A DNA stretch of 64,000 nucleotides from Deinococcus sp. YIM 134068 (GCF_036543075.1 NZ_JAZHPF010000006.1:124001-188000); one strand, 5' to 3'; positions 6,999 to 17,081 are shown, counted from the stretch's first letter. Made by a program: numbers and translations. Notes: generated from the sequence alone by a model not told the origin.

Positions 6999-9782
6999 TC
7001 AAGTTCGATAATAGGGTCGAAATTCGTTAATTACTCCTAGGCCCATAATCGCTTCTACTAGTGAGTTTACCGCTTGATCCAACTCACTAGATCGTTGCTT
7101 TAGAAGCATATCTAGTATAGGACGAAAATTTAGAACTTCATGCAAGTACATGTTTTTCTGCCCAACGAAATAACGCAGGATCGTCAAAACTTCAACTGGG
7201 TACGTCGGAGCAATCTGCGTCAGACACTCGATCACTTGTGGTTGACCCTCCACCAGTGCTTCTGCGGCGATGGTCTGAAGCTCGTGGAGGGCCCACGTCT
7301 CATCGAACTTGCCGCTCGCGTACCACCAGCCGAATGGACGAAGCAGTATCTGCCGATCTGCGGGGCGCCTTTGCAACAGGGTGTCTCGAACGAACTGCCA
7401 GAGCTGCCGGGCCAAGCTCAGCGGTCCCTCGTCAACCTGCTCTTCTCGCTCCAACGTGCGACCGAGCGAACTCAACGCCTCCCCGACGGTTTCGGCGGGT
7501 GCGCGTTCCAGGAAAGTTTCAAGCAGCGCGTCCTGCTCACCGAATTGCAACACCCCCCGGACGAAAAAGATCATCAGGTGCGACCCGAAAGCCCTCTGCG
7601 TGTCTTTGCCTGTCGGCCAGCCGGGGCTGTCGGTCGCCATTTGCCGCGCATAGCGGACATAGGCGGGCCGCATCTCTCTAAAAAGCGCGCTGGAGTACTG
7701 GCTGTGCTCCAGATAGGTACTCCAGGCCGCGCCTCCCAGATGAGGCGGCGCGTCCAGGATCAACGGCCTCCAAAAGGCGGTGAACCACTCCCGTTCACGG
7801 TCGTGCAAGTAGGCGAGGAAAGGCGCAGGCGCAGCGAAGACGGCACTGGACTGTTCCATCCGGTAGTGCTCAAGCAGCGCCGTCCTGAGTCGCTCCAGAG
7901 CTGCTTGCCGGAGGTCTGGCTCTATCTCCTGCTCGTCGATGACCCAGGCCATGACCGCAACCAACGCGTGAATGGCCTGCCCGCGGGTAACGTTGATCGA
8001 GCGGGAGTAAGCGTCTCCGTAACGCTCCACGCCCGGGTCTTCCACGTCAGAGAGGGGATCATGGTCGGACAGCAGTAGGATCAACGCCTCGACGATGGGC
8101 AGCACCTGCGTTCGCCCCTGCTGGCGTGTGGCCCCGTCTTTGAGCAGGATGATCTCGATCAGGGTGCAGAGCTGGCCGCGCAGACGGGATCTTTCCCCCC
8201 GGTCTTTACGCCCCTCGATGACCGTGAGTGTCTCCAAACAGGGGGTCCACTCGACACCTGCCAGTTCCTCCTTCCGGTTCAGCAAGCCGGACAAGATGCT
8301 GCCCAGGTAGGGTGCAGGTAACTCTGCCCAGAGCGGCAGGTGCTCGTAGTAAAACCGGGGGCGGAGGCCCACATCTTGAGCCAGCCGGTGGGCGACGCCT
8401 TCGAGCCGATCTTCCTCTCGATCAAAAGCCTGACCGGTGGGCGGTGCAGGGCGCCGGAGGAGGCGCTGGAGTTCGGGAGCGCTCAGGCCCTGAAATGCAT
8501 CTGGAGCCAGCGTGGAATGGGAGCCCTCCACGACCTGGATCGTGCTGATGCTGGGTTCCGGCACTTCGCCAAATTGTTTGTCGAGCTGTGCACGGCGCTC
8601 CAGCACGGGCGGCGGGAGGTTTGGTCCTAATTTATGGAGTTGTCTCCACTGCCGACGTGCCAACGCCTCCGTGTTCTCCTCGTGGAGAGCGGGGTCCAGA
8701 CGCCTCCACCCGTAGGTGACCGTGCCTTGTTCCAGCCAAGCCAACAGTTGCGTTAACACCTGAGTCTGTTGCCGACCGGGTAAGCGCTTGAGTTGCCGCT
8801 CACATGCCGCCGTGTACTCCATCTCATAGGTGGGTTCGTCGAAGGCCTGGCGGTCTAGAAGGGCTTGCTGAACCCAGGTTCGCGGTACGTCGTCCACTTG
8901 TCCCAGCCAGTACAGGCGCAGCCGTTTGAAGATGCTGTAAGGCTGCCAGCTCAGGGCGGTCCAAAGTTGCTGCCACCAGGGACGGAAAGCAGGATCGACC
9001 ATCAGGGCGACCAGGGCATCGATCAGGGCGTTGTCTGGCCGTCCGAGGTCGAAACGTTCTCGGTGATCCAGATGAGGACGGTACACCCGGTAGTGATCGG
9101 CTTCACTACCGTCGAGAAGCTGGCGGAGTGTGGCGAATTTGGCAAGGGACACACAAAGCACGTCGCCGTACCAGCGTTCCTGATGCAGAAGGGTACGATG
9201 TTCCTCTAAAAAGTGTGCGTAGTGATAGAAATCGAGGTGGGTTTCAATTTGACCGAAGGCTGACTCCTCGTGCGCTACGCTTTCCAGCCAGGGCTCCAGG
9301 AACGAAGCTGTGAAGGTTGCTTTTAACGGTGTGGGGGCTCCTTGAATCAAAAGATCTTGCGTTAGATGCAGCCAGGAGAACGCCGCCAGGGAATCATGTT
9401 CTTGGGCAATCCAAGCTTGAAGCGTGGGCACTAGGCTCCACAGCACGTCATGAGGAAGGTTGCGCGCCACCTCGAGGGCCTGGTGTTTGTTGTGTTCCGA
9501 GATCGAGGCTTGTCGCAGTAACAAAGCGACGGGCCAGGGGTGCTGCGCTGCAATCTTACCCAGATAGATGAGGCGACTTGAATAAGCGGCAAGATCGTGG
9601 AAGAAACCGTGCTCATCTAGCGGAGCGAGCCAGTCTTCATGTGTTAAACGAGAAAAGAAATATTGATCTAAGTGGGGATTTTCAAGCGCCGCCTTTAAAG
9701 TTCTCAGATCTTCTTTAGACGGTTGAGGAGTTCCCAAAAAAGCATCCAATTGTGCCAGAAATGGATAGAGTTCAGCCGTCAT
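6999..9782 (-). CDS. Large helical-repeat protein partnered with SIR2 gene (candidate defence sensor)
   Basis: The protein is about 927 aa when started at ATG 9782; an ATG at 9803 is also in frame. The 9782 start overlaps the end of the SIR2 gene by 11 bp, pointing to translational coupling. The sequence is almost wholly helical and rich in Trp, Leu and Arg, with repeat-like segments such as FFSRLTHEDWLAPLDEHGFF and WPVALLL. I see no Walker A motif, no transmembrane segment and no signal peptide. Such long helical-array proteins commonly act as the recognition partner of an effector encoded next door. The role as a phage sensor is inferred from the SIR2 neighbour, not from a recognised domain. 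The 3' end is A+T-richer than the flanks. Confidence 0.6.
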   Translation of the reverse strand: MTAELYPFLAQLDAFLGTPQPSKEDLRTLKAALENPHLDQYFFSRLTHEDWLAPLDEHGFFHDLAAYSSRLIYLGKIAAQHPWPVALLLRQASISEHNKHQALEVARNLPHDVLWSLVPTLQAWIAQEHDSLAAFSWLHLTQDLLIQGAPTPLKATFTASFLEPWLESVAHEESAFGQIETHLDFYHYAHFLEEHRTLLHQERWYGDVLCVSLAKFATLRQLLDGSEADHYRVYRPHLDHRERFDLGRPDNALIDALVALMVDPAFRPWWQQLWTALSWQPYSIFKRLRLYWLGQVDDVPRTWVQQALLDRQAFDEPTYEMEYTAACERQLKRLPGRQQTQVLTQLLAWLEQGTVTYGWRRLDPALHEENTEALARRQWRQLHKLGPNLPPPVLERRAQLDKQFGEVPEPSISTIQVVEGSHSTLAPDAFQGLSAPELQRLLRRPAPPTGQAFDREEDRLEGVAHRLAQDVGLRPRFYYEHLPLWAELPAPYLGSILSGLLNRKEELAGVEWTPCLETLTVIEGRKDRGERSRLRGQLCTLIEIILLKDGATRQQGRTQVLPIVEALILLLSDHDPLSDVEDPGVERYGDAYSRSINVTRGQAIHALVAVMAWVIDEQEIEPDLRQAALERLRTALLEHYRMEQSSAVFAAPAPFLAYLHDREREWFTAFWRPLILDAPPHLGGAAWSTYLEHSQYSSALFREMRPAYVRYARQMATDSPGWPTGKDTQRAFGSHLMIFFVRGVLQFGEQDALLETFLERAPAETVGEALSSLGRTLEREEQVDEGPLSLARQLWQFVRDTLLQRRPADRQILLRPFGWWYASGKFDETWALHELQTIAAEALVEGQPQVIECLTQIAPTYPVEVLTILRYFVGQKNMYLHEVLNFRPILDMLLKQRSSELDQAVNSLVEAIMGLGVINEFRPYYRT

Positions 9783-10716
9783 ACGTAATCCTCTCCTCTT
9801 CAATAGTAGGATTATTTTTATTGGCCTCCCTAAACCATTCGTCTATCAAAGTGGACAGGCGATGATGCTTGTCACTGGAATCATACCATACGGGAACAAC
9901 TCCAATATTTTCTAATCTTTCCTCGATTTGTTGAACGTATGAAACATCTAGAATAGTCTTCTTAGAACCCTTAGTCTTAACTTCGCTGAAATCCAATCCC
10001 ATCAGTGCATATCTAGAAGGCTTGTTAAAGGCTCCGGACGAACTCTTCGAGTATTTATCTTCCAGCTCCTTTATCTTAAGAAGTATTGTGTAAATAAATG
10101 GGTCATCAAAGCTAAAACCCATGAACACAACGTTTCGACCTTTGAAGTACGCCATTAAAAAGTTTTCTACGGTCCCAGTAGGACCGTAATATTGCTCATA
10201 CTCATCCTCGGAGAGGATGACGCAGAAACTCGCTGCTGTTGCGCCCTCTAGCAGGCCGTGAATGTGAAAAATAGTTTTAGGGTTTCCGGCCAGATCATGC
10301 TCGTTGATGTCTGGCAAAGCTTTTACTGAGAAATATTGGTGTGAGAGGGCATCACGAATAGCCCCTGTGTAGTTGGTCGTTACCACAGTGGAAAGTGGGA
10401 GGAGGTGCAACTTAGTCACGGCCTTCTGAATTAAGTTATCCCAATCCTTAAACCTATCCAGAATAATTCTTTTATACTCTGTCTCGTTAGCTTCTTTTGC
10501 TACCCTTGCCTGCTGTGGGCAGTTCAACGATCCTGTAGGTAGTGTGGCATGGCAGGCAACAAGCAGTTCCTTTATCAGGTCGGACCACAAGGGGGAGAGT
10601 CCATAGTCTAGACCGGCACCTATAAATAGGCCGGGTGATTCTGAATAAATACACTTCTGAACGTTAACTTGCCGCTGGGAATAGAGTTTGGCGAATCCAT
10701 CGAGCGTCACGGACAC
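9772..10716 (-). CDS. SIR2-family (SIR2_2) protein, probable NAD-cleaving effector
   Basis: The SIR2-like fold is marked by PGLFIGAGLDYGLSPLW near the N-terminus (NAD-binding GAG loop), VVTTNYTGAIRDAL, FHIHG with the catalytic-type His, and VVFMGFSFDDPF. These are the SIR2_2 signatures of bacterial defence proteins that deplete NAD+ on infection. I place the start at GTG 10716 (GTG 10710 is an alternative), because the 49 codons upstream to an ATG at 10863 are G+C-rich and have no family resemblance. The gene body is clearly richer in A+T than its neighbours, a sign of horizontal transfer. It overlaps the large helical protein gene downstream. NADase activity is inferred from the family. Confidence 0.8.
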   Translation of the reverse strand: MSVTLDGFAKLYSQRQVNVQKCIYSESPGLFIGAGLDYGLSPLWSDLIKELLVACHATLPTGSLNCPQQARVAKEANETEYKRIILDRFKDWDNLIQKAVTKLHLLPLSTVVTTNYTGAIRDALSHQYFSVKALPDINEHDLAGNPKTIFHIHGLLEGATAASFCVILSEDEYEQYYGPTGTVENFLMAYFKGRNVVFMGFSFDDPFIYTILLKIKELEDKYSKSSSGAFNKPSRYALMGLDFSEVKTKGSKKTILDVSYVQQIEERLENIGVVPVWYDSSDKHHRLSTLIDEWFREANKNNPTIEEERITYDG

Positions 10717-10916
10717 CCCACCAGCATACTCCAGTGGTCTACAGGCCAAGAGTATGGGCTCGTAGGGACCTGTGTACCCGTGAGCTTGCTCCTTCACCCG
10801 ACGACAGCCGTCCCAGCTCGAAAATGTCCAGCAGATCAGGTCCCCCCGAATGTCTGCTTCCATTTGTGGCGCGAGTTGATGGTGCTGCGCAGGCCCCAGG
10901 AACCGTCCGGCGGGTC

Positions 10917-11735
10917 CTAGTCCTCGAGGTGCACCCGTGCGCCGTACGTCCCACCCTGCTCGATCAGCAGCGGACCCAGACCGATCAGGGCCAGGATGGG
11001 CCAGGCCGCGCTGGCGAGGACCACTCTCTCCGGGTCCTCCGTTCGAACCAGTCCTTTCTTGGTCAGGCGAACGTGCTCCAGCAAGGGCGTCCAGTCTGAG
11101 ATCTGGGTGGTTTTCAATTCGCCGTCACCCCAGAACATACCGGAGGCGGCGCTGTGGTTCCCTTTGCCCACACAGTAGATGCCCCAGGGCAGGTACACCG
11201 TTCCGCTCTGGTCCGGTTGTTGCCGCCATTGATAGTTCCGTCGACCCCACTCCATGCCGTAACGCAACAGAGCCCGTCCGAGGCGGTCGGTGTGCCAGGG
11301 TGCCGTGATCGACAGGCCATCGGCCAGCCGAACCACAGCCTCCCCCCGTCGGTCCCGAATCAGATCGTGGAGGGCACGTACGTGCGGATTGAGGCGGGAG
11401 TGAGACCGGAACAGCGCCTTGAAGGGATCGCTGTCCTGGGCATCGGCGTGTCTCCCAACCAACACCTCCGCCATTCGTTCGGCTTGGAACTGCTGCACGC
11501 AGATCTTGACCATCGATTGGAGGGCCATTCGCCGCTGTTCCGGACTGGCCTCCCGCCCTTCGCGCAGCATCTCCCGGGCGAATTGGACGACCTTGAGGGC
11601 GGTTCGCGCCGCTTCCTGCTGGGCAAGAGCTTCTTCGGTGGGCTCGGTAGGCCGCCCCTTCGGGTAGACCACGGCTTCAAACAGGCTGGAGGACAGGCCA
11701 CTGAGTGCCCTCCAGCCTTGTCGGACGCGCCACAC
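10917..11735 (-). CDS. Hypothetical protein
   Basis: The frame gives 272 aa from a GTG start. The N-terminal half is helical and rich in Glu and Arg (FAREMLREGREASPEQRRMA); the C-terminal half has more strands and several Trp residues. No signal peptide, membrane segment or known motif is visible. It ends with TAG, which shows that TAG is used here as an ordinary stop codon. It is followed by the SIR2 gene after about 200 bp and may or may not be part of that unit. Confidence 0.6.
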   Translation of the reverse strand: MWRVRQGWRALSGLSSSLFEAVVYPKGRPTEPTEEALAQQEAARTALKVVQFAREMLREGREASPEQRRMALQSMVKICVQQFQAERMAEVLVGRHADAQDSDPFKALFRSHSRLNPHVRALHDLIRDRRGEAVVRLADGLSITAPWHTDRLGRALLRYGMEWGRRNYQWRQQPDQSGTVYLPWGIYCVGKGNHSAASGMFWGDGELKTTQISDWTPLLEHVRLTKKGLVRTEDPERVVLASAAWPILALIGLGPLLIEQGGTYGARVHLED

Positions 11736-11873
11736 CGTTCCATTCTTTCTGCCGACGCCCCCACACGCAAGAGCCGCTCAGGCTGGTTGTGCCGTTCGAG
11801 TCAGGTCGACACCGTTGTCCACGGTGAGGGGGCGGGGAGTGCTCGTCTGGGCCAGACATGTGTTCCATGCCCT

Positions 11874-13031
11874 TCAGATCAGGGCAACCCAGTCGGGACG
11901 CGCGGGCGGCGGGCCGGGATCACGCACGTTGACCAGCCGCAGCAACTGTCCCTCGTCGGGCGCCCTTCGCCACTCCACATCCCGCTCCACGTCATACGGT
12001 CGCCGGTTGCGCCAGGCCACATACTCCTGCAAGGTCTGCACCCGCAGTTCCCCCTCTGGCATGATGCGCAGAACGTGGTCCTCCACCCGGTACCAGCCGG
12101 GGGCCACCTGAAGCCGTACCACCTCGTGGGGGGACGAGGTGAAGCTGCTCAGGAGCTGCTGGATCAGCTCACGCAGCTCCGTGTTGTACCGCTGCGCCGC
12201 CTCATGGGCCCGGTCCTCGACGATGGGCCGGGCAAGCACCCCTGACCAGTGGGACACGTGAAGCTGGCCGACCGTCCAGCGCGCCAGCAGAGCGCGAGCC
12301 CGTCCCCCCAGCTCCACCGCGCGGTGAATCGGCACCGCCTCGCCGGGAATCAGCGGCTGGTCGAGGTGTTGGAGTCTCTGGGCGACCGCCTCCACGTCGA
12401 GGACTTCGCGGGCGCGGGTCTGGAAGGCCGCCAGCACCTCCGGCAGGCGACCTCCCAGGGAAATCCAGCCGTGGTCTTCGTCCAGCCTCAGGCCGTGCGT
12501 CTCGGCAAAGCGTCGCAGCGGCGTCAGGTCCTCTGCGTCGGGCAGGAAGAGCGCGGGCAAGCTGTCCTGTCCGGCCGTCTCCTGTGGGCTGACCTCGAAC
12601 TGGTCACTCTGGAGCCAGGTGTCGCCCGACCACAGCAGCACCCGCAGGTGGCCCTCCTCGGGGACGGCGAGGGCGGGCAGGGTGAGGAGTTGGCCCTGCA
12701 CCTCGAAGGTGAGCGTGTCCGGGACGCCGATCCGCTCCAGCAACTCCTCCCGGGTCATCTGCCAGGGCTGGTCGTGGGGCAAGGGACGCAACACCCGCTC
12801 ACGCAGGTCGTCCGCGAGCGTCTCGGCAATGGCCTGGCTGCGGAACAGGTCAAAAGCGAGCAGGTGCGCGGCATAGGTCAGGTGGTCCTGCTCGCCCCAG
12901 GACACCACGCGGGGCACGTCCTCGGGCAGCTCGTAGCGGTAGTCGGGAAAGAGCGGTCGGCCGTCCCGCTGGAGATAACGCGGCTGGCTCAGGTGCCCGG
13001 AATAGGTTGGGTTGGGGGAGACTTCCGGCAT
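11874..13031 (-). CDS. Hypothetical protein
   Basis: I use the ATG at 13031 (residues MPEVSPNPTYSG), giving 385 aa; a longer frame to 13253 adds Pro/Arg-rich sequence that looks non-coding. The protein is soluble, with strand-rich N-terminal sequence (YRYELPEDVPRVVSW), a central segment WISLGGRLPEVLAAFQTR and a helical stretch near residue 300. No family was recognised. It lies 139 bp before the next hypothetical gene on the same strand. Confidence 0.6.
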   Translation of the reverse strand: MPEVSPNPTYSGHLSQPRYLQRDGRPLFPDYRYELPEDVPRVVSWGEQDHLTYAAHLLAFDLFRSQAIAETLADDLRERVLRPLPHDQPWQMTREELLERIGVPDTLTFEVQGQLLTLPALAVPEEGHLRVLLWSGDTWLQSDQFEVSPQETAGQDSLPALFLPDAEDLTPLRRFAETHGLRLDEDHGWISLGGRLPEVLAAFQTRAREVLDVEAVAQRLQHLDQPLIPGEAVPIHRAVELGGRARALLARWTVGQLHVSHWSGVLARPIVEDRAHEAAQRYNTELRELIQQLLSSFTSSPHEVVRLQVAPGWYRVEDHVLRIMPEGELRVQTLQEYVAWRNRRPYDVERDVEWRRAPDEGQLLRLVNVRDPGPPPARPDWVALI

Positions 13032-13396
13032 AGCCAAAGGGTAGAGCGTTTGCCCCGACGCGATCAGGAGATGCGGGTGCAGGAGCCTCGCCTGCACGAC
13101 TCCAGAACTGTCTGGAGCCTTCAGCGGACGGCACAATGCCCCCGATGGGGGCGTCTTCGCTGGCGTCCTGGCGTGCTCGCCTGTGCTGGTGCGGGGAGCA
13201 GGGGCGCGTCTCCTTGGCCGCGTGCCCCTGCCCGTCCAGTGGCCGTCCGGCACCCGGCGTTCCGACGGCTGAGCCCCTGCCTGGGCCGCAGCTCACGGCG
13301 GCCTCGGGCTCTGGTGTCTCAGCGTGCCCCGCCCGAGGGGAATCGGTCAACCCGCCACCTGGCCGAGCCAGACTTCGACCTGACCGAAGGCTGGGA
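13032..13396. other. Gap without a convincing gene
   Basis: The 365 bases between the hypothetical gene and the DUF2227-like remnant are G+C-rich and open in several frames, but the translations are Pro/Arg-rich and lack any domain. I see no strong hairpin followed by T and no repeat. A promoter for the gene starting at 13031 is expected here, but no clear -35/-10 pair was found. Confidence 0.5.
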
Positions 13397-13896
13397 TCAC
13401 AGCCGCCGCCAGCTCAGGGGAATGCGGTCGGCCAGCAGGTGCAGGACCTGCGCGATCCAGTATCCGAGCAGCGCGCACAGCAGGATGGAGCCGTTCAGCC
13501 ACCCGGCAGGGACCTGGACCAGTTCCCCACTGTCCAGGGCAGGCCCGTCAGCCGCCAGCCGACACGCACGCTGAGGAAGAACAGCCCCAGCATGAAGGCG
13601 AGGTACACGATCCGGATCAGGGGTCCCCGGAGATACGTGTGGCTGACGCCGCGGTGACGGCTCACCTTGAGCAGAGGCCACCAGAGCAGCTCGAAGGGTC
13701 CCCAGGCGCGCCGGGCATCGGTCCGCACCCGGGCCATGTCGAGGTCAGGGGTGATGAACACGGTGCCGATCACGGTACCGGCCAGAAAGGCCACCACGAC
13801 GGGATCACCCAGCGGAACACCGAGCCGCTCGGCGACGGCCGTGACAGACGAGACGACGATGGTGTTGATCAGGGTATGGGTGCGTCCGTTGGGCAT
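13397..13896 (-). pseudogene. DUF2227-like membrane metal-binding protein, frameshifted
   Basis: The gene starts MPNGRTHTLIN, the typical N-terminus of this small membrane family, and continues with TPDLDM and KVSRHRGVSHTYLRG, conserved His/Asp motifs thought to bind metal. This frame stops at 13495. The expected final helix (LGYWIAQVLHLLADRIPLSW) is present in another frame that ends at 13397. A single-base shift somewhere around 13510-13580 would join the two into about 166 aa, the normal length. It begins 4 bp after the acyltransferase gene and is the last gene of that operon. A sequencing error would give the same picture. Confidence 0.65.
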
Positions 13897-13899
13897 AGG

Positions 13900-14952
13900 T
13901 CAAGGCGCAGCCAGGGGATGAGGACGTGGTGCACGGCGCAGGACGTTCAGCAGGGGCCGCTCCACCCAGCGCTGCGTGACGGCGGCCATCAGCAGGCACA
14001 GCGGCACGGCGAGCAGTCCGCAGGCGCTGAGGTTCAACCCGGCGCGTGTTCCCAGGACGCTCAGCGCCAGCAGCACCGGGAAGTGGACCGCGTACAGGCT
14101 GTAGCTGACCTCACCGAGCCACTGCACGGGCGGCGCTTCCAGGAACCGACGGGCGCCGCCGCCCATGATCGTCAGGATCACCAGGGCCGCGCCGGGGGCG
14201 GTGAGGTAGCGTGTAACAACCTCGTCGCTTCCGGTGACGTGACGTTGCAGCAGCACGGCCAGCCCGGCGAGCAGGGCCGGGACCACGGCCCACCTCGGCA
14301 ACGTCCAGCGCTGGGCGGCCAGCACCGATCCCAGGAAGAACAGCGGAAAGTACGCCGCCTGCACCCAGCCGAGCGTGGCCGCGACCAGGCACAGGAACCA
14401 GACCACGGGCAGCGTCCAAGGCCAGCGGGCCAGGCGAGTGAACAGCGGCATCAGCAGGGCGACCTGCATCTCGACGATCAATGTCCACAGCGGCGGGTTG
14501 AGGTGGTTGGCGTTGAGGGCGGGAAAGCTGAGGGTCAGCGCGCCCAGCAGGTCCTGGGGCGTGAGCGGCGCGCGAAGGTCGCGCGTGATCAGCACGCTGA
14601 AGTCGTCGGAGGCGTGGCTTGCAGCGAAGCGTGTTAGCACGGCGAGCCCCACTGCCAGGTAGGCCAGCGGGGCCAGCCGCACCACCCGCCGGGCCAGGTA
14701 GGGCCGCACGGCCGGGCGGCGCAGTAGGCTTCTGGCCACGACGTACCCGCTCAGGACGAAAAACAGGTCCACGGCAGGTGCCCCCAGGTACCAGAGGGTG
14801 AACTCGGCCGGGGTCGGCAGGCGAGGTCCCCAAGGCACGTAGGTCAACGTGGCGACGTGGCTGAACACCACAGCGAGGGCGGCCAGACCGCGCACGCCGT
14901 CCAGGCCCGGCGACCGCAACAGGGGGAACTGGCCGCTGTAGGGGGAACTCAT
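13900..14952 (-). CDS. Acyltransferase 3 family membrane protein
   Basis: The 350-aa product is an integral membrane O-acyltransferase of the OafA/YrhL type, which moves acyl groups onto sugars or other envelope molecules. The N-terminal signature is [17 protein letters not shown] with the conserved His in the first helix. [16 protein letters not shown] and [17 protein letters not shown], also conserved, follow. About ten hydrophobic segments are visible. Its ATG overlaps the stop of the upstream sigma-like gene as ATGA, so the two are coupled. The substrate cannot be told from the sequence. Confidence 0.88.
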   Translation of the reverse strand: MSSPYSGQFPLLRSPGLDGVRGLAALAVVFSHVATLTYVPWGPRLPTPAEFTLWYLGAPAVDLFFVLSGYVVARSLLRRPAVRPYLARRVVRLAPLAYLAVGLAVLTRFAASHASDDFSVLITRDLRAPLTPQDLLGALTLSFPALNANHLNPPLWTLIVEMQVALLMPLFTRLARWPWTLPVVWFLCLVAATLGWVQAAYFPLFFLGSVLAAQRWTLPRWAVVPALLAGLAVLLQRHVTGSDEVVTRYLTAPGAALVILTIMGGGARRFLEAPPVQWLGEVSYSLYAVHFPVLLALSVLGTRAGLNLSACGLLAVPLCLLMAAVTQRWVERPLLNVLRRAPRPHPLAAP

Positions 14953-15863
14953 GCGTGGACCTCCGGGCGTTCCAAGGGGATGACGTCGTCAGGGTCGGCC
15001 CACGGCTGAGTCCGGAAGCGCCATACCCGGGGCACTTCCGTCCGCGCGAAGCGGCGCGAACGTCGAAGGGCAGCTTTGAGACTGGACTCCTCCACCTCCG
15101 GCGCGTCCGGCAGCGTGCGGTAGGCGCGAAACAGCAGGTCTTCCTCCCACGCGGTCTGTCCGGCCCGGGTCAGCACCTCGGCCAGTGCGGCCAGCCACTC
15201 CCCGCTCGTCCAGGCCACGGTATGCCCGGCGTAGTCCCCGTTCCGGGTGCGCCACACCCGCGTCGCGGGCCACACGACGGCCAGCAGCGCTTCATCCAGA
15301 CCCAGCACGGCCGCCGCCTCACCGGCTGTCAGGACCCGTCCGGCGGGGAGGGTGACGCTTCGCAACCGAGACGGGGCCGCACCCCGGTACAGCGCCCAGA
15401 GGCCGGGTGCCAGACGGACCGTGCGCACCTCGGGTTGGTCGAGCGCGCGCGTCCCCTCGACCAGCAGCGCCCAGGCATGTTCGATGTCCGGCCGCACCTG
15501 GACCACGCGCGGCCGGGCGGCCAAGGCCCAGAGTTCCGCTCGCCAGGCTTGATGGCGGGTGTGCGCCCGCAGTTGCTGCCAGGCCCGTCCCTCGATCTGC
15601 CGCACGCGGTCCGGCGAGCGCTGCCAGCGGGCGGCCGTGACCGCCAGCGGTTCGCGGCGTGAACGGGCGAGCAGGGCGTCCCAGCCGCGCGGCACGGTCA
15701 CGCGCGCCTCGGCCGCCCGGACGATCTCCTCCAAGTTCAGCGGCACCTCCTCACCGGAAGGCCACCTGTCCGGGCGCAGGCCGTCCAGCGCGTCCTGCCA
15801 GGACGTGGGCAGAGCGGAGGGCCTCGCTAGGAGGACGCTCCGACCGTGGTCGCGCCGGATCAT
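14949..15863 (-). CDS. Sigma-70 region 4-like HTH protein of unknown role
   Basis: From ATG 15863 the protein has 304 aa. At about residues 65-95 it has [27 protein letters not shown], which closely resembles sigma-70 region 4 (compare the standard RVRQIE-A-ALRKLR pattern). The rest is unfamiliar, with many Trp and Arg residues. No region 2 for -10 binding was found, so it is not a normal sigma factor. It overlaps its neighbours on both sides by ATGA, inside a five-gene unit with a membrane protein and an acyltransferase. It could be a transcription regulator or a structural reuse of the HTH. Confidence 0.65.
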   Translation of the reverse strand: MIRRDHGRSVLLARPSALPTSWQDALDGLRPDRWPSGEEVPLNLEEIVRAAEARVTVPRGWDALLARSRREPLAVTAARWQRSPDRVRQIEGRAWQQLRAHTRHQAWRAELWALAARPRVVQVRPDIEHAWALLVEGTRALDQPEVRTVRLAPGLWALYRGAAPSRLRSVTLPAGRVLTAGEAAAVLGLDEALLAVVWPATRVWRTRNGDYAGHTVAWTSGEWLAALAEVLTRAGQTAWEEDLLFRAYRTLPDAPEVEESSLKAALRRSRRFARTEVPRVWRFRTQPWADPDDVIPLERPEVHA

Positions 15864-16699
15864 GGGCGGGCCGCCAGAGAGGCCGGAGTGTCGGGGCCCA
15901 TCCGCGCCAGCTCGTCCAGGCACAGCACGTCGTGCGTCTCGATCTCCAGGGAGAGGTCCGTCACGTCCAGACCATGCCGGGCGCCGAGCATCGCCGCCAT
16001 CTGCGAGGCGGTGGGACGCAGCCCGAAGGTCCGGCCGACCGCCTCGGCGAACACCTCCAGCAGCGCCCTCACGCAGCGGCGCAATTCGACCTGCGTCACT
16101 TCCGGAGGGCAGAGGACCACCGCGCTCCGCCCCCAGGTCTCGCCCGGCGTGTCCAGCAAACGGACGGGGCGCAGGTGGGTGTCCTCCCAGGCCCAGTCCG
16201 GCACCTCGAACACGTAGGTGCAACTCCTCTCGCCGCTCACCATCGTCAGGTCCCAGGGGCCGACCGTGGTGTGCAGGACCCGCAAGCCGGACCAGGGCTC
16301 TCCCACGGTCCACAGGGGAGGATGGTCGTGCTTCTCCTGCTTCAAGACCCTGCCCAGCACCTTCTCTCGCAGAGCACGGTTGGCGGCGACCGCGCCCGTC
16401 CGGCTGTCCTGGAGGCTGGCGAGCAGGGTGAGCCAACCGCGGTGCACGGTCGGCAGCCCCGGTTCGGGTGGAGCGAGCTGGAGAAAGCCGTCGCTCCAGA
16501 GTTGCTGGTACGCCGCGTCCAGATCAGGTCCCGGGGCCTGGGCCAGGGGACGTACCTCTGGCGGCAGGCAGAGCAGGAGTGTCGCTCCGTCGTGGACCGG
16601 TTCCCTCGCCGAGAGAAAGCGTTGCACCCGTTCCCGTCCACCCTCCAACCGGCGCCGCTCCCAGGCCCTCACGCCCGGCGCACGGGTCACCTCAGACAC
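15860..16699 (-). CDS. Hypothetical protein in sigma-like/acyltransferase operon
   Basis: The 279-aa protein shows no signal peptide and no membrane helix. It contains a mixed alpha/beta sequence with Trp-rich parts (PDWAWEDTHLRPVRLLDTPGETWG) and a C-terminal helix with FGLRPTASQMAAMLGARHG that might be an HTH. Its stop overlaps the start of the sigma-like gene (ATGA), and its start overlaps the end of the small membrane gene by 8 bp. Function unknown. Confidence 0.6.
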   Translation of the reverse strand: MSEVTRAPGVRAWERRRLEGGRERVQRFLSAREPVHDGATLLLCLPPEVRPLAQAPGPDLDAAYQQLWSDGFLQLAPPEPGLPTVHRGWLTLLASLQDSRTGAVAANRALREKVLGRVLKQEKHDHPPLWTVGEPWSGLRVLHTTVGPWDLTMVSGERSCTYVFEVPDWAWEDTHLRPVRLLDTPGETWGRSAVVLCPPEVTQVELRRCVRALLEVFAEAVGRTFGLRPTASQMAAMLGARHGLDVTDLSLEIETHDVLCLDELARMGPDTPASLAARP

Positions 16700-17081
16700 G
16701 GCGCTCCTCTCCCCTGCGCCGGTCGAGCACGGCTTGGCCGAGTGGGGTGAGTTCGCGCGTGTGGGTCCACCAGCCGCGGCGCTTGAACAGCCACACCTCG
16801 TCGGGGGCGGGCCGGTACTTCCCGGCGGTCACCTCGGCCAGGACCCTGGCCAGGGCCAATTCTCGGCGGCGACTCAGGGCGGGTCCGGTGAGGCTGAGGG
16901 TGAAGACCAGCCCCAGAGCCGCCCCGCCCAGACCCAGCACGAGGACAGTCACCGGCAGGCTGGAGAGGGGTAACTGCCCACGCGCGATCAGCGTCAGGAC
17001 GAGGCCGAACACGAGGAGGGCGGCCGCGAGGGCGAGGACGAGCCACAAGCAGCCACGCCGCAGGCTGGGGAGAGAGGCCAT
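16692..17081 (-). CDS. Small two-helix membrane protein
   Basis: The 129-aa protein has two N-terminal transmembrane segments (about residues 10-32 and 43-65: LWLVLALAAALLVFGLVLTL and LPVTVLVLGLGGAALGLVF). A cytoplasmic domain of about 60 residues follows, with TAGKYRPAPDEVWLF and TPLGQAVLDRRR. It is the first gene of a five-gene overlapping unit running to 13397. Its domain layout would fit a membrane anchor or signalling partner for the following proteins, but there is no family match. Confidence 0.65.
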   Translation of the reverse strand: MASLPSLRRGCLWLVLALAAALLVFGLVLTLIARGQLPLSSLPVTVLVLGLGGAALGLVFTLSLTGPALSRRRELALARVLAEVTAGKYRPAPDEVWLFKRRGWWTHTRELTPLGQAVLDRRRGEERRV

